Shown: positions 4,897 through 6,593 of the stretch, in pieces
Position numbering within the stretch: position 1 is the stretch's first letter
Layout of the letters: the number at the start of each line of letters is the position of its first letter
NCBI GenBank assembly: GCA_964617665.1
Contig: CAZUAH010000709.1
Coordinates: forward strand, 1-6,593
DNA from: JADHUC01 sp964617665
GTDB taxonomy: Bacteria; Planctomycetota; Planctomycetia; Pirellulales; Pirellulaceae
DNA length: 6,593 nt
Direction of reading: 5' to 3'
Position numbers and translations under genes: made by a program
The notes under the pieces: model-generated
Databases searched by the model: none
What the model was told of the DNA's origin: nothing
The model's input: only the letters and a program-made list of their open reading frames with translations

Positions 4897-6363
4897 CTAC
4901 TTCAACTTCTCTACGGCATTGTCAGGAATCCACTTTGTCTGGTCACGCCAACGTTTGGTCTTCCAGGCTTCTTTGGAACTCTCGGTGTGTGCTGCGGCTC
5001 TTCCGTCAAGCGGCCAGTTGGGATCGGGGCGATGTGCTTCCTTGCAGATCTCCTGCGCCTTCTCCACAAGGTCAGGACGCGACTTGGCCAAGTCGTTCGA
5101 CTCGGCCGAGTCCTCGGTCAAGTCGTAGATTTCGATGGGCTTGTCGATGCCGTTGCGAACTGCTTTCCAGTTGCCAAACCGTGCGGCTTGAACGGGTCTA
5201 TCGCCTCGATGCAGCTCCCAATAGAAATAGTCCCGCTTTGGCGCGTCGCCACCTTTCAGATACTCGACCAGAGACTTGCCATCCGTTTCGTAGCCTTCCG
5301 GGGGCGCGGCTCCGCTCAGTTCGACAAACGTCGGCATGAGGTCCCAGAACGCCCATGGCTGCGCGTCCACGCGGCCTGCCGGCACAGTGCCCGGCCACCA
5401 TGCAAATGCGGCTTGGCGAAGCGCCCCTTCGTACATGCCGCGTTTGTACCCGCGAAGCCCGTTACTCGCTTGATCGAACCGTTTTCCGATCTCGGACTGC
5501 GGGCTGAAGGACGAACCATTGTCACCAGAGAAGACAATCAGCGTATTCTCGGCGATGCTAAGTTCGCGAAGAGTATCAACCAGTTCACCCGTATCCGAAT
5601 CGATTCTGGTGACCTGAGCGGCGTATGCCTTCTGCTTATCCGTCCACGGTTTGTCACGGTAGATTCCATAGTCGTCTATTTCATGCCGGCCGTGAGGCAG
5701 CGTGATTGCATAGAACAGCAGGAATGGCTGATCGGCATGCGTGCGAACCCATTTGATCATGTCGTTCTGGATCAGTTCCTGCGCGTAAGTCTTGCCAACC
5801 TTCTGGCCATCGTTCCCAGGCAGGACGAACGGTTGAGCATCGTCGTACAGATAGGTTGGGAAGTAGGAGTGCGCGTGACGCTGGCAGTTGTAGCCGAAGA
5901 AATGATCGACGCCCTGATTGAACGGACTGCCGCTGGAATCAAAGAAACCCATGCCCCACTTGCCAAACGTCGCGGTTGAATAACCAGCGCTCTTGGCGAC
6001 CTCGGCAATTGTGACCGTCTTGTCCGGCAACGGCAGTTGGCCTTCGGGTGGAACTTCATAGTTGCCGCGGACCGGACAGTGACCGGTGTGTAAGCCGGTG
6101 AAAAACGACGAACGGCTGGGGGCACAAACACTGGTACCACAATACGCCTGAAGATAACGCGTTCCCTCGGCGGCCATCTGGTCCAGCCGCGGCGTCTGTA
6201 TCAGTTTCTGGCCGTAGCACCCAAGGTCGCCTTGCGCAATATCATCGCTGAGGACAAAGATGAAGTTCGGCTTCTTGTCCGACGGCAAATCACCATACAG
6301 CGGGCAGGACGCAAGTAACACAAACGCAATCGAGAAGCAGAATGTGAGTCGTAACTGAAGCAT
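4897..6363 (-). CDS. Secreted formylglycine-dependent sulfatase (arylsulfatase A-like, family S1)
   Basis: 488 residues. Residues 1-24 are a signal peptide; LLASC (16-20) also fits a lipobox, so Cys20 could be lipidated, while cleavage after LYG is the alternative. PNFIFVLSDD (32-41) gives the first metal-binding aspartates. The sulfatase signature CAPSR (80-84) supplies Cys80, which must be converted to formylglycine. GKWGMG (134-139) carries the conserved lysine, with Gly where many members have His. TLPHG gives His224, FSGDNG (278-283) gives the Asp281/Asn282 metal pair, and GYKRGMYEGALR (305-316) gives Lys307. Family members hydrolyse sulfate esters, commonly of polysaccharides; the substrate class is not readable. 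About 35 residues (455-488, charged, Trp-rich) extend past the usual end near DPNWPL. Upstream of the ATG is only a purine-rich AAGAAAGAGAG, a modest ribosome binding site. No maturase gene is present in the window. Confidence 0.94.
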   Translation of the reverse strand: MLQLRLTFCFSIAFVLLASCPLYGDLPSDKKPNFIFVLSDDIAQGDLGCYGQKLIQTPRLDQMAAEGTRYLQAYCGTSVCAPSRSSFFTGLHTGHCPVRGNYEVPPEGQLPLPDKTVTIAEVAKSAGYSTATFGKWGMGFFDSSGSPFNQGVDHFFGYNCQRHAHSYFPTYLYDDAQPFVLPGNDGQKVGKTYAQELIQNDMIKWVRTHADQPFLLFYAITLPHGRHEIDDYGIYRDKPWTDKQKAYAAQVTRIDSDTGELVDTLRELSIAENTLIVFSGDNGSSFSPQSEIGKRFDQASNGLRGYKRGMYEGALRQAAFAWWPGTVPAGRVDAQPWAFWDLMPTFVELSGAAPPEGYETDGKSLVEYLKGGDAPKRDYFYWELHRGDRPVQAARFGNWKAVRNGIDKPIEIYDLTEDSAESNDLAKSRPDLVEKAQEICKEAHRPDPNWPLDGRAAAHTESSKEAWKTKRWRDQTKWIPDNAVEKLK

Positions 6364-6462
6364 TGTCTCTCTTTCTTAACTTGGATTAGTTGGACAGCGC
6401 CACTTTCGCGGCGAGGTTCGGCATAACTCGTTTCATATATCACAGTTGCGCTTTGGGCGACC

Positions 6463-6483
6463 CCATCCGGCTTGCCCGGATGG
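6463..6483. other. Perfect 8-bp hairpin upstream of the sulfatase
   Basis: CCATCCGG (6463-6470) is exactly complementary to CCGGATGG (6476-6483) around a CTTGC loop. It lies 100-120 bases before the sulfatase start on the minus strand. It may be the terminator of a gene beyond the window, a 5' leader structure, or another intergenic repeat; no T-run favours the first. The rest of 6364-6545 shows only a short dyad (GGGAT-ACG-ATCCC, 6506-6518) and no promoter I would defend. Confidence 0.5.
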
Positions 6484-6545
6484 TGAAGATGATTTCCGGC
6501 TAACAGGGATACGATCCCCACTCCAGCCCGCTTTCCCCGGCCCCC

Positions 6546-6593
<48 letters not shown>

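Noticed and set aside
4987..5979. 330-codon open frame antisense to the sulfatase
   Set aside because: The opposite strand carries every sulfatase signature across this span; the antisense translation is featureless.
6201..6521. 106-codon minus-strand open frame overlapping the sulfatase start
   Set aside because: It overlaps the sulfatase N-terminus in another frame, lacks recognisable motifs and begins near the degraded contig end.

Overview
The window looks like a piece of a planctomycete (Pirellulales/Rhodopirellula-type) genome, probably a metagenomic contig. The evidence is the combination of a formylglycine sulfatase, a Tat-exported Gfo/Idh/MocA oxidoreductase, a secreted GH36 alpha-galactosidase and the tail of a protein resembling the planctomycetal HzsA-related family. 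Long imperfect inverted repeats fill the gaps between genes. The assignment rests on protein style and remembered family patterns, not on a database search. The final ~48 bases are almost pure G and are best read as a sequencing or assembly artefact at a contig end.

Layout: bases 2-184 (+) are the 3' end of a gene that starts outside the window. Bases 185-401 are a spacer with a small stem-loop, a strong inverted repeat (314-381) and a 13-bp direct repeat flanking it. Bases 402-3071 (-) encode a secreted alpha-galactosidase-like GH36 enzyme whose catalytic barrel is interrupted by a ~195-residue beta-rich module. A 355-bp divergent region (3072-3426) holds a second, sequence-unrelated inverted repeat (3237-3315). 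Bases 3427-4734 (+) encode a 435-residue Gfo/Idh/MocA oxidoreductase with a twin-arginine signal. After a 162-bp convergent spacer, bases 4897-6363 (-) encode a 488-residue S1 sulfatase with a signal peptide or lipobox. Bases 6364-6545 are the sulfatase upstream region, with a perfect 8-bp hairpin.

How the genes may work together (inference): all three complete proteins carry export signals, so the locus encodes extracytoplasmic glycan processing. The sulfatase would remove sulfate esters, the GH36 enzyme would remove alpha-linked galactose-type residues, and the oxidoreductase would act on a released or linked sugar. They are not one operon: GH36 and the oxidoreductase diverge from a shared intergenic region, and the oxidoreductase and sulfatase converge. 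The most unusual point is the module inside GH36, whose sub-motifs appear in the reverse of the order I expect for that domain. I see no CRISPR array, tRNA, rRNA, transposase or defence system.
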